From Dyella jiangningensis (GTDB lineage: Bacteria > Pseudomonadota > Gammaproteobacteria > Xanthomonadales > Rhodanobacteraceae), in assembly GCA_000632805.1 (NCBI GenBank), contig CP007444.1:930001-994000 (forward strand): a DNA stretch of 64,000 bases, read 5' to 3'. The notes under the pieces are model-generated. The model did not search any database. It was not told the DNA's origin and saw only the letters and a list, made by a program, of their open reading frames with translations. Position numbers and translations under genes: made by a program. This document shows, piece by piece, positions 46,952 through 57,052 of the stretch. Position 1 is the first letter of the stretch; each line of letters opens with the position of its first letter.

Positions 46952-49900
46952 GCCGCTTCCTCCTGATGCGCGACCTCAAGAAGCGGTCGATACAACGACA
47001 ACCAATCCACGAAGCCCCCGGCCAGCAACGCTTCGAAGCTGGGCCATGCGCGTGCCAGGTAGGCATCGTCGTCCACGTCGCCGGCAATGCGGGCGAAATG
47101 ATTGCCCTCATAGGCAAGCAGGGCCTGCTTGCGTGCCTTCTCTTCATCGCCTGCCTGCAGCCAGGCGAAGGCTGTGCGGCGGGCAAGTGGCAAGGGGCGG
47201 TCCATCCCTTGGCGCAGGCCGCCCAGTAGCTCATCCAGCCACTGGGCGGCCTGCAGCGACTCGATCGGTGGCAGCACGACCTGTGTATCCGGTCCCACCA
47301 TGCGCGACGCCATCACCAAGCCTTGCGCGTGCGCAAGCAGGTGGATGATCCAGGTGGCAATGAGTTTGTCGTGGCGGATGACGCCGTTCTTCTGCAACAG
47401 GCGCCCCGTGGACAGTTCCAGGCGCGCGAGCGTGCCATCGGCGTCCTGGCGCAGGTCGGTCAGCCAATCCTCCACGCGAAGGTCATGTGCCGCGTATTGC
47501 AGCTCGATCTTGTCGTCGCGCAACGGCCAGCGCGCACAGGCAGCGAGCCACGCCCGCGCCAGGATCTCGCCTTCGCGCGCCAGTGATTGTTCAGCCAACT
47601 CGCCAAAGCCGCCGGGTGGCAGCACGCCCTGTCGCGCCAGTTGCCGGGTGGCGATGGACACGCTGGGCAGCGCGTCTTCGCTACGCAGCGCGGCGTGAAC
47701 GATGGCGCTCGTGGCCTGGTGCTGCTCCAGCGCATTCAGGGCAAACGGCTCGTCGTCGGCGGCGTCGGCGTCCAGCTCGTTGAAATGCACCTTGAGCCGT
47801 TGGTTGTAGAAGCTGCGCACGGGCTGCGACAGGAAGGCGCGTAACTGGGTGATACCCAATGCAGCATCCGGCTGCCATGAGGGCAAAGGTTCGACGTCTG
47901 GCACTGCACGCGGCTGCAGGGCCTGGCGCCACTCCCGCGCATAGGTAAACAGCCGTGCATCGGCATCGGCATCGAAATAGCGGCGGCTGAATGCCTGCAG
48001 GGGATGGATCGTGGTGAGCGCGCCCAGAAGGCGATCACCGGCCCCGTGCTCGCGCGCGTCGTCGTCTTCGCGATGCCACCCCGCCGCGAGGTAGTCGCGT
48101 AGCTGGCCCACCAGCACGGACGGTGGCAATGCGCTGTTGTCGCGTACGTGGCGGCCCACCCAGCTGATGTACAGCGCATCGCGTGCCGAGACGAGCGCCT
48201 CGAGGAAAAGGTATCGATCATCTTCGCGGCGGGACCGGTCGCCCGGCCGGGCATGTCCCGGCAACGCCATCAAGTCGAAATCGGCCGGTGCCTGCTGGCG
48301 CGGATAGTCGCCGTCGTTCATGCCCAGCAGGCAGACGACCCGAAAGGGAATGGCGCGCATGGGCATCAAGGTGCAGAAGCTCACCGCGCCACCCATGAAG
48401 CGTTGCGACAAACGGCTTTCGTCCATGGCGTCGAGCCAGTGCTCGCGCACGATGGCGAGCGGCAAGGGGAGCGCGAAATCGGCTTCCTCGCAGGCATCGC
48501 GCCAGGCGTCCAGCGCATCGCCCAGGCGGGTGAGGCGGTCGCCATCGCGCGGGTCATCGGCCTCGAAGAAGTCGGCCAGCAAGGCCTGTAGCCGCGCGTG
48601 CCATTGCGAAGGCGTTGCAGGTTCCCGCATGGCCTGCCAATAGGTTTCCAGCTGGTCGAGCAGTTCGACGAGTGGACCGATCAGCGCGGCATCCAGTCCG
48701 CCCACTTCTTCATAAGGCGCAATGTCCTGCCATGCAGAGCCGTCGCCCACTGCATAGCCCAGCAACATGCGGCGCAAGCCGAAGCGCCAGCTGTTCTGCT
48801 CGATGGCCGGCAGTTCCAGGCTCTGCTTTTGCGTGGCATCAAGACCCCACCTTACGCCGGCACCCTCGATCCAGCGACGCAGGGTCGGCAGGCCGGATGG
48901 TTCGATGCCGAAGCGCTGTCGCACGGCGGGAACATCGAGCAGATCGAGCAGGTCGCTGACCGCAAAGCGCGACTCGGGCAGGGTGAGCAGTTGTTCCAGC
49001 GCGACCATCAACGGCACCACGCCACGCGAGGGCTGGTCGGTGACGGAATAGGGCAGATGGCGCGGATCATCCGGTGGCAGACGTCCAAACACCGCCTGCA
49101 CGTGCGGCGCATAGGTCTGGATGTCGGGCACCATCACGATGACATCGCGCGGCGACAGCGGCACGCCGCGCTGGTGCGCCTCTTCGAACATTGCCAGCAG
49201 TTGGTCGTGGAGCACCTCCACCTCACGCTGCGGGCTGTGCGCGATCTGGAAGCGCAGCGAGTCATCGCCCTGGCGCCAAGGCTTGCGTTGCGATGCATCC
49301 ATCGGTGCCGGCTCGAGATCGAGGATGGCTTGCTGCACCTGCCGTAGCAGCGTGCTGCCGTCGGTGTCGGTAAAGAGGTCGATGCCGCGGTTCCATGCCA
49401 CGAATTGCTGGCGATAGGCCTCGGGGCGATCGAAGTTGTCCAGCAGCCGGATGTAATCGCGACCTTGCCGGCCCCACGCGGCCAGCAGTGGATGGGCGTG
49501 CAGGTGCAGGTCTTCGTAGCGTGGTTCGTCGGGCAGGCCCGGCTTCGCCGCGTGACGACGCTGGCTGGCCTTGAGCAATTCGCGGTCTTCGATGATGTCC
49601 GCCCAATAGTGACGGCACGGATTGGCCACCAGCAGCATCACCTGGCTGAAGCGGGCAAGCGCGGTAAGCGCTTCCAGCGTCTGCTGGGGTAGCGAAGACA
49701 TACCGAACACCACGATGCGGCGCGGCAGCTTCGCGGGGCGTTCATTCAGCGTAGCGATGCGCTCAAGAAACGCCTGGTGCACCGCGGCGCGATGGTTGTG
49801 CCGTTCGCTGCCGATATCTTCGAGAACCAGCTGCCACAGGCGCGCCTGCCAGCGCTGGTCCGCCGCCAAAGGAGCGTGGCTGCCGCGCAGGTCATCGCGC

Positions 49901-50439
49901 AACTCGTAGCGACCGTGTTCCCAGTCGGCCAGCCAATCGGCGCGATAGACCTGGTATTGGTCGAACAGGTCCGCCACGCGTTCGGCCAGCTGGAAACGCT
50001 TGCGTTCGTCGTGATCGTCGCGGAGGAAATCGCGCAGCGGCGCGAAGTCGGGCTCGTGGAGATGGGACGGCAGCAGGCGCAGCAGGCGCCAGCACAGGCG
50101 CGATTTATCGAACGGTGAGGTCGTGGGCACGGCGTCGCGGCCCAGTACGCTGCGATACGCCGACCACAGGAATCGGCCCGGCAACTGCACGTCGACCGCA
50201 GCGCTGATGCTCAGGCCGCCATCAGCTACCGCACGCGCCAGGGCCCATTTCAGCCATTGGGCGATGCCGTTGCTCTGCACCAGCATCAACTCGTCCTCGA
50301 GCGGCCGCAATGGCGCGCGTGCGAGCCAGGCGTTCAGCAGGTCGCGCAGGTCTTCCATGCGGTTGCCATGGATGACCATGAGGCCCGGCACGATCGGGGC
50401 CTCGAAGGGCAGGTCCAGGCTGTGGTTCACGGCAGGCAC
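46948..50439 (-). CDS. recC: exodeoxyribonuclease V gamma subunit
   Basis: RecC holds the complex together and recognises Chi. The 1163-residue product (with GTG at 50439) begins near LDLPFEAPIVPGLMVIHGNRMEDLRDLL and contains the inactive helicase-like core and the late VVCLLGMNDGDYPRQ segment of RecC. There is no ATG before the conserved part except at 50379. GTG codons at 50439 and 50430 are the likely starts. An ATG at 50456 with a fair ribosome site begins a 9-codon frame (MSETDPCLP) that ends on top of the GTG at 50430, so either it couples translation or the 5' end has a frame error. Confidence 0.93.
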   Translation of the reverse strand: MPAVNHSLDLPFEAPIVPGLMVIHGNRMEDLRDLLNAWLARAPLRPLEDELMLVQSNGIAQWLKWALARAVADGGLSISAAVDVQLPGRFLWSAYRSVLGRDAVPTTSPFDKSRLCWRLLRLLPSHLHEPDFAPLRDFLRDDHDERKRFQLAERVADLFDQYQVYRADWLADWEHGRYELRDDLRGSHAPLAADQRWQARLWQLVLEDIGSERHNHRAAVHQAFLERIATLNERPAKLPRRIVVFGMSSLPQQTLEALTALARFSQVMLLVANPCRHYWADIIEDRELLKASQRRHAAKPGLPDEPRYEDLHLHAHPLLAAWGRQGRDYIRLLDNFDRPEAYRQQFVAWNRGIDLFTDTDGSTLLRQVQQAILDLEPAPMDASQRKPWRQGDDSLRFQIAHSPQREVEVLHDQLLAMFEEAHQRGVPLSPRDVIVMVPDIQTYAPHVQAVFGRLPPDDPRHLPYSVTDQPSRGVVPLMVALEQLLTLPESRFAVSDLLDLLDVPAVRQRFGIEPSGLPTLRRWIEGAGVRWGLDATQKQSLELPAIEQNSWRFGLRRMLLGYAVGDGSAWQDIAPYEEVGGLDAALIGPLVELLDQLETYWQAMREPATPSQWHARLQALLADFFEADDPRDGDRLTRLGDALDAWRDACEEADFALPLPLAIVREHWLDAMDESRLSQRFMGGAVSFCTLMPMRAIPFRVVCLLGMNDGDYPRQQAPADFDLMALPGHARPGDRSRREDDRYLFLEALVSARDALYISWVGRHVRDNSALPPSVLVGQLRDYLAAGWHREDDDAREHGAGDRLLGALTTIHPLQAFSRRYFDADADARLFTYAREWRQALQPRAVPDVEPLPSWQPDAALGITQLRAFLSQPVRSFYNQRLKVHFNELDADAADDEPFALNALEQHQATSAIVHAALRSEDALPSVSIATRQLARQGVLPPGGFGELAEQSLAREGEILARAWLAACARWPLRDDKIELQYAAHDLRVEDWLTDLRQDADGTLARLELSTGRLLQKNGVIRHDKLIATWIIHLLAHAQGLVMASRMVGPDTQVVLPPIESLQAAQWLDELLGGLRQGMDRPLPLARRTAFAWLQAGDEEKARKQALLAYEGNHFARIAGDVDDDAYLARAWPSFEALLAGGFVDWLSLYRPLLEVAHQEEAA

Positions 50440-50696
50440 GGGTCGGTTTCGCTCATGGTGACATTCTCGCCGAGAGGGCGATGGATGTCCCGTATCCTGC
50501 CTGGCCGCCGTCCCAGGGGCTGAGAAGGCGGCCACCGTCGGATAAGACTCTTTCCCTGGGATAGCTGGCAGTGGGACGGATTCGCAACATGACCGGCAGT
50601 CTCGTGTTGCATTGCGCAAGTTCCATTGTCAATACTTGCGGCGGCATTCATCGGTGTTTATCCGTATGGATGTCCAAACGAACATAAGGACAAACC

Positions 50697-51146
50697 ATGC
50701 GTTATCTGCGCTTAGCCCCGGTGCTGCTGGTGCTCGGCCTCGTGTCGGGTTGTGCAGCCACGGCGCCCGCGGTTCCATCCACGTTGCACGGTGATGCAGC
50801 GCATCCCGGACAGGCGCAGGGATGGGTCGAAACCAAGCTGTACTTCGGCCTTGGCCTGGCGGGCGACGCTTCGAACGGCGTGGGCGAGCAGGGCTGGCGT
50901 GCTTTCCTCGATGCCGAGGTAACGCCACGCTTCCCTGATGGCCTCAGTGTGGTCGACGTATACGGCCAATGGCAGGGCAAGGGGCAGACGGCCCCGGAGC
51001 GGCTCCGCTCGAAATTGCTGTTGATCGACTATCCCGACACGGCGGCCAACCGCGACAAGGTGGAAGCGATCCGCGCCGCGTGGAAAAAGCGTACTGGCGA
51101 CCAGTCGGTGCTGCGGGTGACGCAGCCGGCCGAGGTATCGTTCTGA
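50697..51146 (+). CDS. DUF3574 lipoprotein
   Basis: The 149-residue product has a lipoprotein signal (LVSGC, Cys at 19) and a DUF3574 domain with WVETKLYFGLGL near 43 and VTPRFPDGLSVVDVYGQWQ near 80. The domain has no known activity. AAGGAC before the ATG at 50697 is a good ribosome site. One base separates its stop from the ATG of the permease, so the two are probably translated together, and the lipoprotein may serve the transporter or a shared substrate; that is inference. Confidence 0.85.
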   Translation: MRYLRLAPVLLVLGLVSGCAATAPAVPSTLHGDAAHPGQAQGWVETKLYFGLGLAGDASNGVGEQGWRAFLDAEVTPRFPDGLSVVDVYGQWQGKGQTAPERLRSKLLLIDYPDTAANRDKVEAIRAAWKKRTGDQSVLRVTQPAEVSF

Positions 51147-51147
51147 G

Positions 51148-52740
51148 ATGAACACCACGACACGCCCGCGCTGGATATCTTCCGGCGACCTCAACGGCTT
51201 CCTTGGCCTGGTGGTCGACAACCTGTCGATCATGGCCTTCCTCGCCGCGGCCCTGATCGGCATCTTTGGCTTGCCGCCCGATATCGTCTTCCTGCGGATG
51301 TTTCCCGGCACCACGTTCGGCGTGCTGGTGGGCAACCTGGCGTACACCGCCATGGCGCGGCGATTGGCGCAGCGTACGGGGCGCGAGGATGTCACCGCGA
51401 TGCCGCTGGGCCTGGATGCGCCCACCAGCATCGGCCTTGCCCTGCTGGTGCTTGGCCCGGCCTTCCTCCACTTCAGGCAATCCGGCCTGGACCAACACGC
51501 CGCGGGCGTGGCGACCTGGCAGCTCGGCATGGCTTCGCTGGTGATCATGGGCCTGCTGAAGTTCGTGTTGTCGTTCTTTGGCGGCATGGTGCAGCGTCAT
51601 GTGCCACGTGCCGGTCTGCTGGGTTCGATCGCCGGCATCGCGCTGGTGCTGATGGGCTTCCTTCCGTTGGTGGAGATCCTCAAGCTGCCGATCGTCGGTT
51701 TTGCCGGCCTCGGCGTCGTGCTCTATGCGCTGGTGGCGCGCGCACGGATGCCGCTGGGACTGCCGGGTGTGCTGGTGGCTTTTGTGGTGGCCGCGCTGCT
51801 CTATTACGTACTGGGGCCATTGGGATGGCTGGGCACTGGGTATACGCCGCCGGTGGCATGGCAATGGCGCCTTGCCTTGCCGGTGCCAACGCTGCAGTGG
51901 ATGAGCGGGATGGCCGCTGCCGTGCCGTACCTGCCGTTGATCCTGCCGTTCGGCCTGCTGATGGTGGTGGGCGGCATCAATGTGACCGAGAGTGCGCGCG
52001 CCGCGGGCGATGATTACCGCACGCGCGACATCCTGCTGGTGGAGGCCCTGGCTACGCTGGTGGCGGGCTTCTGCGGCGGCGTCGCACAGACCACGCCTTA
52101 CATCGGCCAGCCCTCGTACAAGGCGATGGGTGCGCGCAGCGGCTACACCTTGTTGACGGGCCTGGTCATCGGGCTGGGTGGCGTGTTCGGTTACTTGTCC
52201 AACATCGTGGAACTGGTGCCGCTTTCGGTGCTCGCGCCCATTCTCGTCTTCGTCGCCATCGGCATCACGGTGCAGGCGTTCGAAGCAACGCCGATGCGCT
52301 ATGCGGCGGCGGTGGTCTTCAGTTTCTTTCCCGCGATCGCGCGCATGGTGACGATCAAGCTGAGCGATCCCACCTACGTGCCGGGCGATCGCCTGCAGGC
52401 GCTATTCACCGATCGCGCCCATGGCTTCTCGGAGCTCGCGGTGATCACCGTGCTCGGCAATGGTTTCATTATCACATCGATGATCTGGGCCAGCTTCGTT
52501 GTCGCGTTGATCGACGGCAAGCCGCTGCGGGCCGCATGGATATTGCTGATCGGCAGTGCATTGAGCCTGTTCGGCATCATTCACTCGGTACAGCTCAGCG
52601 GTGGCATCTACCTGCCATGGCTGCTCGATAGTGCATCGCGGCTGCTCGCATGGCAGTTCGCCGGCGCTTATGCCGCGCTTGCCATCGTGCTGGTTCTGCT
52701 TGCAATGGGTACGCGGTTCACACAATCCGACGCTGCGTGA
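51148..52740 (+). CDS. NCS2/AzgA-like inner-membrane permease
   Basis: The 530-residue product has about 12 membrane segments. The N terminus DNLSIMAFLAAALIG and the stretch GGVAQTTPYIGQPSYKAMGARSGY, followed by FVAIGITVQAFE, resemble nucleobase transporters of the NCS2/AzgA fold. The TTPYIGQPS segment differs from the usual TTSYIESS of AzgA, so the substrate is unclear. It is coupled to the DUF3574 lipoprotein upstream. The substrate might be a purine, but nothing here shows it. Confidence 0.75.
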   Translation: MNTTTRPRWISSGDLNGFLGLVVDNLSIMAFLAAALIGIFGLPPDIVFLRMFPGTTFGVLVGNLAYTAMARRLAQRTGREDVTAMPLGLDAPTSIGLALLVLGPAFLHFRQSGLDQHAAGVATWQLGMASLVIMGLLKFVLSFFGGMVQRHVPRAGLLGSIAGIALVLMGFLPLVEILKLPIVGFAGLGVVLYALVARARMPLGLPGVLVAFVVAALLYYVLGPLGWLGTGYTPPVAWQWRLALPVPTLQWMSGMAAAVPYLPLILPFGLLMVVGGINVTESARAAGDDYRTRDILLVEALATLVAGFCGGVAQTTPYIGQPSYKAMGARSGYTLLTGLVIGLGGVFGYLSNIVELVPLSVLAPILVFVAIGITVQAFEATPMRYAAAVVFSFFPAIARMVTIKLSDPTYVPGDRLQALFTDRAHGFSELAVITVLGNGFIITSMIWASFVVALIDGKPLRAAWILLIGSALSLFGIIHSVQLSGGIYLPWLLDSASRLLAWQFAGAYAALAIVLVLLAMGTRFTQSDAA

Positions 52741-53022
52741 AAGCGCACAGCGGAATTGAGAGTCGTCTCATGGTTGGTGTCGGGTCGGATAACCACAATT
52801 CGCCGGCCTCGCCGCGATGATGATCAGACACTTGCCTGGGCCTTGTGTCTGCCATCATCCGGCGAGGTGCCGGACGCCCTCTCCGATCCAGTCATCTGCT
52901 TACGGCACGCGCCAAACAGGGGCGCATCCATCTCAGGCAGACCGCTCCTGAGCCCGTAGCTCCCACAGCTCGATCACGCATCATCATCTTTGTCGCCAGA
53001 CGCGCCGGTCAGCGCGCTTTGC

Positions 53023-53475
53023 TTAGACGTGCAGTACCGCTGCAGGCGACGAGGAAAGTCCCGACAGTGGTTCGACGCGCGTGGCGCTGCGCTCGACGCG
53101 TTCCAGGGCCATGCAGGCCGACTCCGCCGCGTAGCGCATCAGATAGGCCAGATGGGCGCGGTACTGCGAACCGATGCCATGCGCGCGGATCATGCCCGCC
53201 GCCTCGGCGAGACACTCCAGGTCGGTATAGGCACGGTCGAGATCCGCGCTGCTGCTGGACTGGACGAAATCGCGCGCGTGGATGGAATCGTGCGAGCGTA
53301 CGCTCACCAGGTCTTCCACCAGTCGCGCCGCCTGTCGTGCGGCGAACACCAGCACGTCGGCCGCGGCCCGGGAAAGTTCGCTGTCCGACATGGCGCGGTC
53401 GGTGAGTTCCACCAGGCTACGTGTAACGACGAGCAATTGCGCAACGGGGTTCGCCGTCGCATCGCTGTGGTCCAT
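53023..53475 (-). CDS. hypothetical protein (150 aa)
   Basis: I do not recognise this product. It is 150 residues, predicted almost all helix, with Ala- and Leu-rich segments (DVLVFAARQAARLVEDLV, YLMRYAAESACMALERVE) and no signal or membrane segment. It starts at 53475 after GGGGGCGGAA. The amphipathic helices suggest a helical bundle. The 281-base gap between it and the permease gene (52741-53022) holds nothing I can identify. Confidence 0.55.
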   Translation of the reverse strand: MDHSDATANPVAQLLVVTRSLVELTDRAMSDSELSRAAADVLVFAARQAARLVEDLVSVRSHDSIHARDFVQSSSSADLDRAYTDLECLAEAAGMIRAHGIGSQYRAHLAYLMRYAAESACMALERVERSATRVEPLSGLSSSPAAVLHV

Positions 53476-53642
53476 GGTTCCGCCCCCTCGGAGAATTGGG
53501 GCGTATTCTCCACGCCGCGAGGCGCTTTGGATATCGGAAAATACTCCGCTCTGGCCTCGCCGGGCGTCCCGGTATTTTGTAGGGAGCAGGAAGGGCAGGC
53601 TGGCCTGTTCGAACGGGGGGGCTTTTTGGCCACCTGAAATGC

Positions 53643-53669
53643 AAAAAGCCCGGCGATGCCGGGCTTTTT
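53643..53669. terminator. bidirectional terminator by tRNA-Val
   Basis: AAAAAGCCCGGC-GAT-GCCGGGCTTTTT is a perfect 12-bp symmetrical stem with a T run on both strands, 12 bases downstream of the minus-strand tRNA-Val. Confidence 0.93.
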
Positions 53670-53680
53670 GCTGGATTCGG

Positions 53681-53755
53681 TGGTGGGCGATGCAAGGATC
53701 GAACTTGCGACACCTGCCGTGTGAAGGCAGTGCTCTACCGCTGAGCTAATCGCCC
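53681..53755 (-). tRNA. tRNA-Val (anticodon CAC)
   Basis: Read on the minus strand the 75 bases fold as a cloverleaf. Acceptor GGGCGAT pairs with ATCGCCC, the anticodon stem CTGCC/GGCAG holds the loop TTCACAC (anticodon CAC, reading GTG), and the T arm is GCAAG-TTCGATC-CTTGC. Discriminator A and CCA are encoded. Confidence 0.97.
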
Positions 53756-53767
53756 GCCGAGCGCGCA

Positions 53768-53796
53768 AATATACGGTTTGCCGGGGGGCGGGTCAA
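53768..53796 (-). promoter_or_regulatory. promoter of tRNA-Val
   Basis: On the minus strand TTGACC (53791-53796) and TATATT (53768-53773) are separated by 17 bases, 12 bases before the tRNA. This is one of the best sigma-70 matches in the window. Confidence 0.8.
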
Positions 53797-53888
53797 GACT
53801 CTGTCGCTAAATTATCACCCGGGCAGGGCAGGCCGGTGAAAGGTGTGTGCGTACAATGCGCTGTTTTCCACGCAACCGGCCCAGGCTC

Positions 53889-54230
53889 ATGGACTTCCCG
53901 CAGCACGAACTCAACCACATCATCCAAGCCCTGCACAATTTCGAGTTCACGCCCTGGAAAATGGTCGGCTACCTCGGCTCGATCATGTTCACCAGCCGCT
54001 GGTTCGTGCAGCTGTACTTCACGCGCAAGCTCAAGCGCGTGGTGATGCCGCTGTCGTTCTGGTGGTTGTCGGTGGTCGGCAGTGCGCTGCTGCTGTCGTA
54101 CTTCATCTTCGGCAAGAACGATTCGGTCGGCATTCTCTCGAATTTCTTTCCGGCGTTCGTGTCGATCTACAACCTTGTCGTGCACATGCGCGAAGTGAAG
54201 CGCCGGTCGCTGGTCGAGAGCGAGGTCTGA
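53889..54230 (+). CDS. lipid A biosynthesis N-terminal domain protein (LABN)
   Basis: The 113-residue product has three membrane segments (WKMVGYLGSIMFTSRWFVQ, SFWWLSVVGSALLLSYFIFG, LSNFFPAFVSIYNLVV). It matches the small membrane domain named for its presence at the N terminus of some lipid A-disaccharide synthases; the FTSRWFVQLYFTRK stretch is its signature. Stand-alone copies often occur beside glycosyltransferases and may handle lipid-linked sugars. The start at 53889 is the ATG just before the conserved part. Its partner is not in this window. Confidence 0.8.
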   Translation: MDFPQHELNHIIQALHNFEFTPWKMVGYLGSIMFTSRWFVQLYFTRKLKRVVMPLSFWWLSVVGSALLLSYFIFGKNDSVGILSNFFPAFVSIYNLVVHMREVKRRSLVESEV

Positions 54231-54260
54231 GGCGTAGACCGGCATCCTTGACGGGGCGTT

Positions 54261-54339
54261 GTAGGCGCGCATCCGGTGCGCGAAAAGCGTACGGAGCGGT
54301 AACGGCGCGAGGTTATCGCGCACAGGGTGCGCTCCTACA
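54261..54339. repeat. REP pair (BIME-like)
   Basis: GTAGGCGCGCATCCGGTGCGCGA at 54261-54283 and the inverted TCGCGCACAGGGTGCGCTCCTAC at 54316-54338 face each other across about 32 bases. The GTAG head and CTAC tail are both intact. It fills the gap between the LABN gene and metH. Confidence 0.75.
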
Positions 54340-54361
54340 AAAAAAGCCAGGATGACGGTCG

Positions 54362-57046
54362 TCAGTCGGGGTCGTAGTCGAGATTGGACGCAAGCCAGCG
54401 CTCGGTCTCTTCGCGTGTCCAGCCCTTGCGCTTGGCGTAATCCTCGACCTGTTCGCGCGTGAGGCGGCCAACGACGAAGTACTGGCTGTCGGGGTGTGAG
54501 AAGTACCACCCGGAAACAGCGGCCGTGGGGTACATCGCGAAGCCTTCGGTCAGTTCGATGCCTGTGTTGCGCGTCGCGTCGAGCAGGCGGAACAGGGTGG
54601 CTTTCTCGGTATGGTCGGGGCAGGCCGGATAGCCTGGTGCCGGGCGGATGCCGCGGTACTTTTCGTCGATCATTGCCTGGTTGTCGAGCGACTCGTCCGG
54701 TGCATAGCCCCAGAACTCGCGGCGCACGCGTTCGTGCATGCGCTCGGCAAAAGCTTCGGCCAGGCGATCGGCCAAGGCCTTGAGCAGGATCGCCGAGTAA
54801 TCGTCATGGTCGGCTTCGAAGCGCGCGACATGGGTGTCGATGCCGATGCCTGCGGTAACCGCGAAGCCGCCTACCCAGTCGCGCTTGCCGGCGCTCTTGG
54901 GCGCGACGAAGTCGGAGAGGCAGAAATCCGGGCGTTCCACCGGCTTGTCCACCTGCTGGCGCAGGTGGTGCAGGGCGACCGTCGTGCCGTTTTCCAGTTG
55001 CAACTCGATGTCGTCGCCCGTACCCGTTGCCGGCCAGAAGCCGATGACGCCGCGCGCCGTCAGCCACTTTTCCGCGATGAGTCGATCGAGCATCGACTGC
55101 GCGTCGTTGAACAGCTCGCGTGCCTGCTTGCCGACGACCTCGTCGTCGAGGATGGCCGGATAGTGGCCAGCCAGCTCCCACGCGTTGAAGAATGGCGACC
55201 AGTCGATGTAGTTGCGCAGCTCGGCCAAGTCGTAATCATCGAACACGGTGACGCCGGGCTGGCGTGGCACCGGCGGTTCGTAACTTGCCCAATCGGTGGT
55301 GAAGCGCTGCGCGCGTGCCTTTTCCAGCGGCACCAGCGGCTTGCCGCTGCCACGCTGCTTGTGGCGCTCGCGCACCTCGGCGTACTCGGCACGGACCTTG
55401 GCCATGAAGTTGTCGACCAGATCCTTGCTGACCAGCGACTGCGCCACGCCGACCGCGCGCGAGGCATCTTTCACCCACACCGTCGGCGATTTGTAATGCG
55501 GTTCGATCTTCAGCGCGGTGTGGGCGCGTGAAGTGGTGGCGCCGCCAATCAGCAGCGGGATGTGGAAATCCTGGCGCTGCATCTCGCGGGCCACCTGGCT
55601 CATCTCTTCCAGCGAGGGCGTGATCAATCCGGACAGGCCGATGATGTCGGCGTTGTGTTCGCGCGCCGTGTCGAGAATCTTCTGCGCCGGCACCATCACG
55701 CCGAGGTCGATCACCTCGAAGTTGTTGCAGCGAAGCACCACGGCGACGATGTTTTTGCCGATGTCGTGCACGTCGCCCTTGACCGTGGCCATGACGATGG
55801 TGCCGTTGTTCTTGCCGGTATCGCCGGTGCGCAACTTTTCCGCTTCGATGTACGGCAACAGGTAGGCCACGGCCTTCTTCATCACGCGCGCGGATTTCAC
55901 CACCTGCGGCAGGAACATCTTGCCGGCGCCGAACAGGTCGCCGACCACGTTCATGCCGTCCATCAATGGGCCTTCGATCACATCGAGCGGGCGCGTGGAG
56001 AGCTGCCTGGCTTCCTCGGTGTCCTCATTGACGAATTGGTCGATGCCATGGACCAGCGCATGGCTGAGACGTTCGCGCACCGGCTTCTCGCGCCATGCCA
56101 GGTTCTCGACGACCACCTCGCCTTTCTTCGCCTTGAACTTCTCGGCGATGTCCAGCAGCCGCTCGGTGGCATCGGCGCGGCGGTTGAGAACGACGTCCTC
56201 GACGCGCTCGCGCAGTTCTTCCGGCACGTCGTCGTAGATCATCAACGCGCCCGCGTTGACGATGCCCATGTCCATGCCCGCCTTGATGGCGTGGTAGAGG
56301 AACACGGAGTGGATCGCCTCGCGCACCGTGTTGTTGCCGCGGAACGAGAACGACACGTTGGAGACGCCGCCGGAAATGTGCGAATCGGGGAAGCGGCGCT
56401 TCAGCTCGCGCGTGGCTTCGATGAAATCCACGGCGTAGTTGTTGTGCTCTTCGATGCCGGTGGCGATGGCGAAGATGTTGGGGTCGAAGATGATGTCTTC
56501 GGGCGGGAAGTCGAGTTTCGTGGTGAGCAATTCGAAGGCGCGCGAACAGATCTCGACCTTGCGTTCGCAGGTATCGGCCTGGCCTTGCTCGTCGAACGCC
56601 ATCACCACCACGGCGGCGCCGTACTGCTGCACCTTGCGCGCGTGTTCGAGGAACAGTTCCTCACCTTCCTTCATCGAGATGGAGTTGACGATGCCCTTGC
56701 CCTGCAGGCAGCGAAGGCCGGCTTCGATCACGGTCCACTTGGAGGAGTCGACCATCACCGGCACGCGGGCGATGTCGGGTTCGGCGGCGATCAGGTTGAG
56801 GAAGCGCGTCATCGCGGCTTCCGAATCGATCAGACCCTCGTCCATGTTGACGTCGATGATCTGCGCGCCGTTGGCGACCTGCTGGCGCGCGACATCCACC
56901 GCTTCTTCGTAGCGATCTTCCTTGATCAGCTTGCGAAACTGCGCTGAGCCGGTGACGTTGGTGCGTTCGCCCACGTTGACGAACAACAGGTCGGGCGTGA
57001 TGACCAGCGGTTCGAGTCCGGACAGGCGGGTATGACGGGGCATCAT
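54362..57046 (-). CDS. metH: cobalamin-dependent methionine synthase, folate/B12/activation part
   Basis: This is the larger part of a split MetH: it binds methyl-tetrahydrofolate and cobalamin and holds the reactivation domain. The 894-residue product has the pterin-binding domain (about 20-270, [14 protein letters not shown]), the B12 domain with DVHDIGKN near 425 (His ligand) and the SAM-binding activation domain (about 560-894, with [12 protein letters not shown]). The homocysteine domain is missing and is encoded by the gene just upstream, 6 bases away. Confidence 0.95.
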   Translation of the reverse strand: MMPRHTRLSGLEPLVITPDLLFVNVGERTNVTGSAQFRKLIKEDRYEEAVDVARQQVANGAQIIDVNMDEGLIDSEAAMTRFLNLIAAEPDIARVPVMVDSSKWTVIEAGLRCLQGKGIVNSISMKEGEELFLEHARKVQQYGAAVVVMAFDEQGQADTCERKVEICSRAFELLTTKLDFPPEDIIFDPNIFAIATGIEEHNNYAVDFIEATRELKRRFPDSHISGGVSNVSFSFRGNNTVREAIHSVFLYHAIKAGMDMGIVNAGALMIYDDVPEELRERVEDVVLNRRADATERLLDIAEKFKAKKGEVVVENLAWREKPVRERLSHALVHGIDQFVNEDTEEARQLSTRPLDVIEGPLMDGMNVVGDLFGAGKMFLPQVVKSARVMKKAVAYLLPYIEAEKLRTGDTGKNNGTIVMATVKGDVHDIGKNIVAVVLRCNNFEVIDLGVMVPAQKILDTAREHNADIIGLSGLITPSLEEMSQVAREMQRQDFHIPLLIGGATTSRAHTALKIEPHYKSPTVWVKDASRAVGVAQSLVSKDLVDNFMAKVRAEYAEVRERHKQRGSGKPLVPLEKARAQRFTTDWASYEPPVPRQPGVTVFDDYDLAELRNYIDWSPFFNAWELAGHYPAILDDEVVGKQARELFNDAQSMLDRLIAEKWLTARGVIGFWPATGTGDDIELQLENGTTVALHHLRQQVDKPVERPDFCLSDFVAPKSAGKRDWVGGFAVTAGIGIDTHVARFEADHDDYSAILLKALADRLAEAFAERMHERVRREFWGYAPDESLDNQAMIDEKYRGIRPAPGYPACPDHTEKATLFRLLDATRNTGIELTEGFAMYPTAAVSGWYFSHPDSQYFVVGRLTREQVEDYAKRKGWTREETERWLASNLDYDPD

Positions 57047-57052
57047 CGGATC

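Noticed and set aside
54611..56947. Plus-strand frames opposite metH
   Set aside because: Composition and phase mirror metH; no start signals or known domains.
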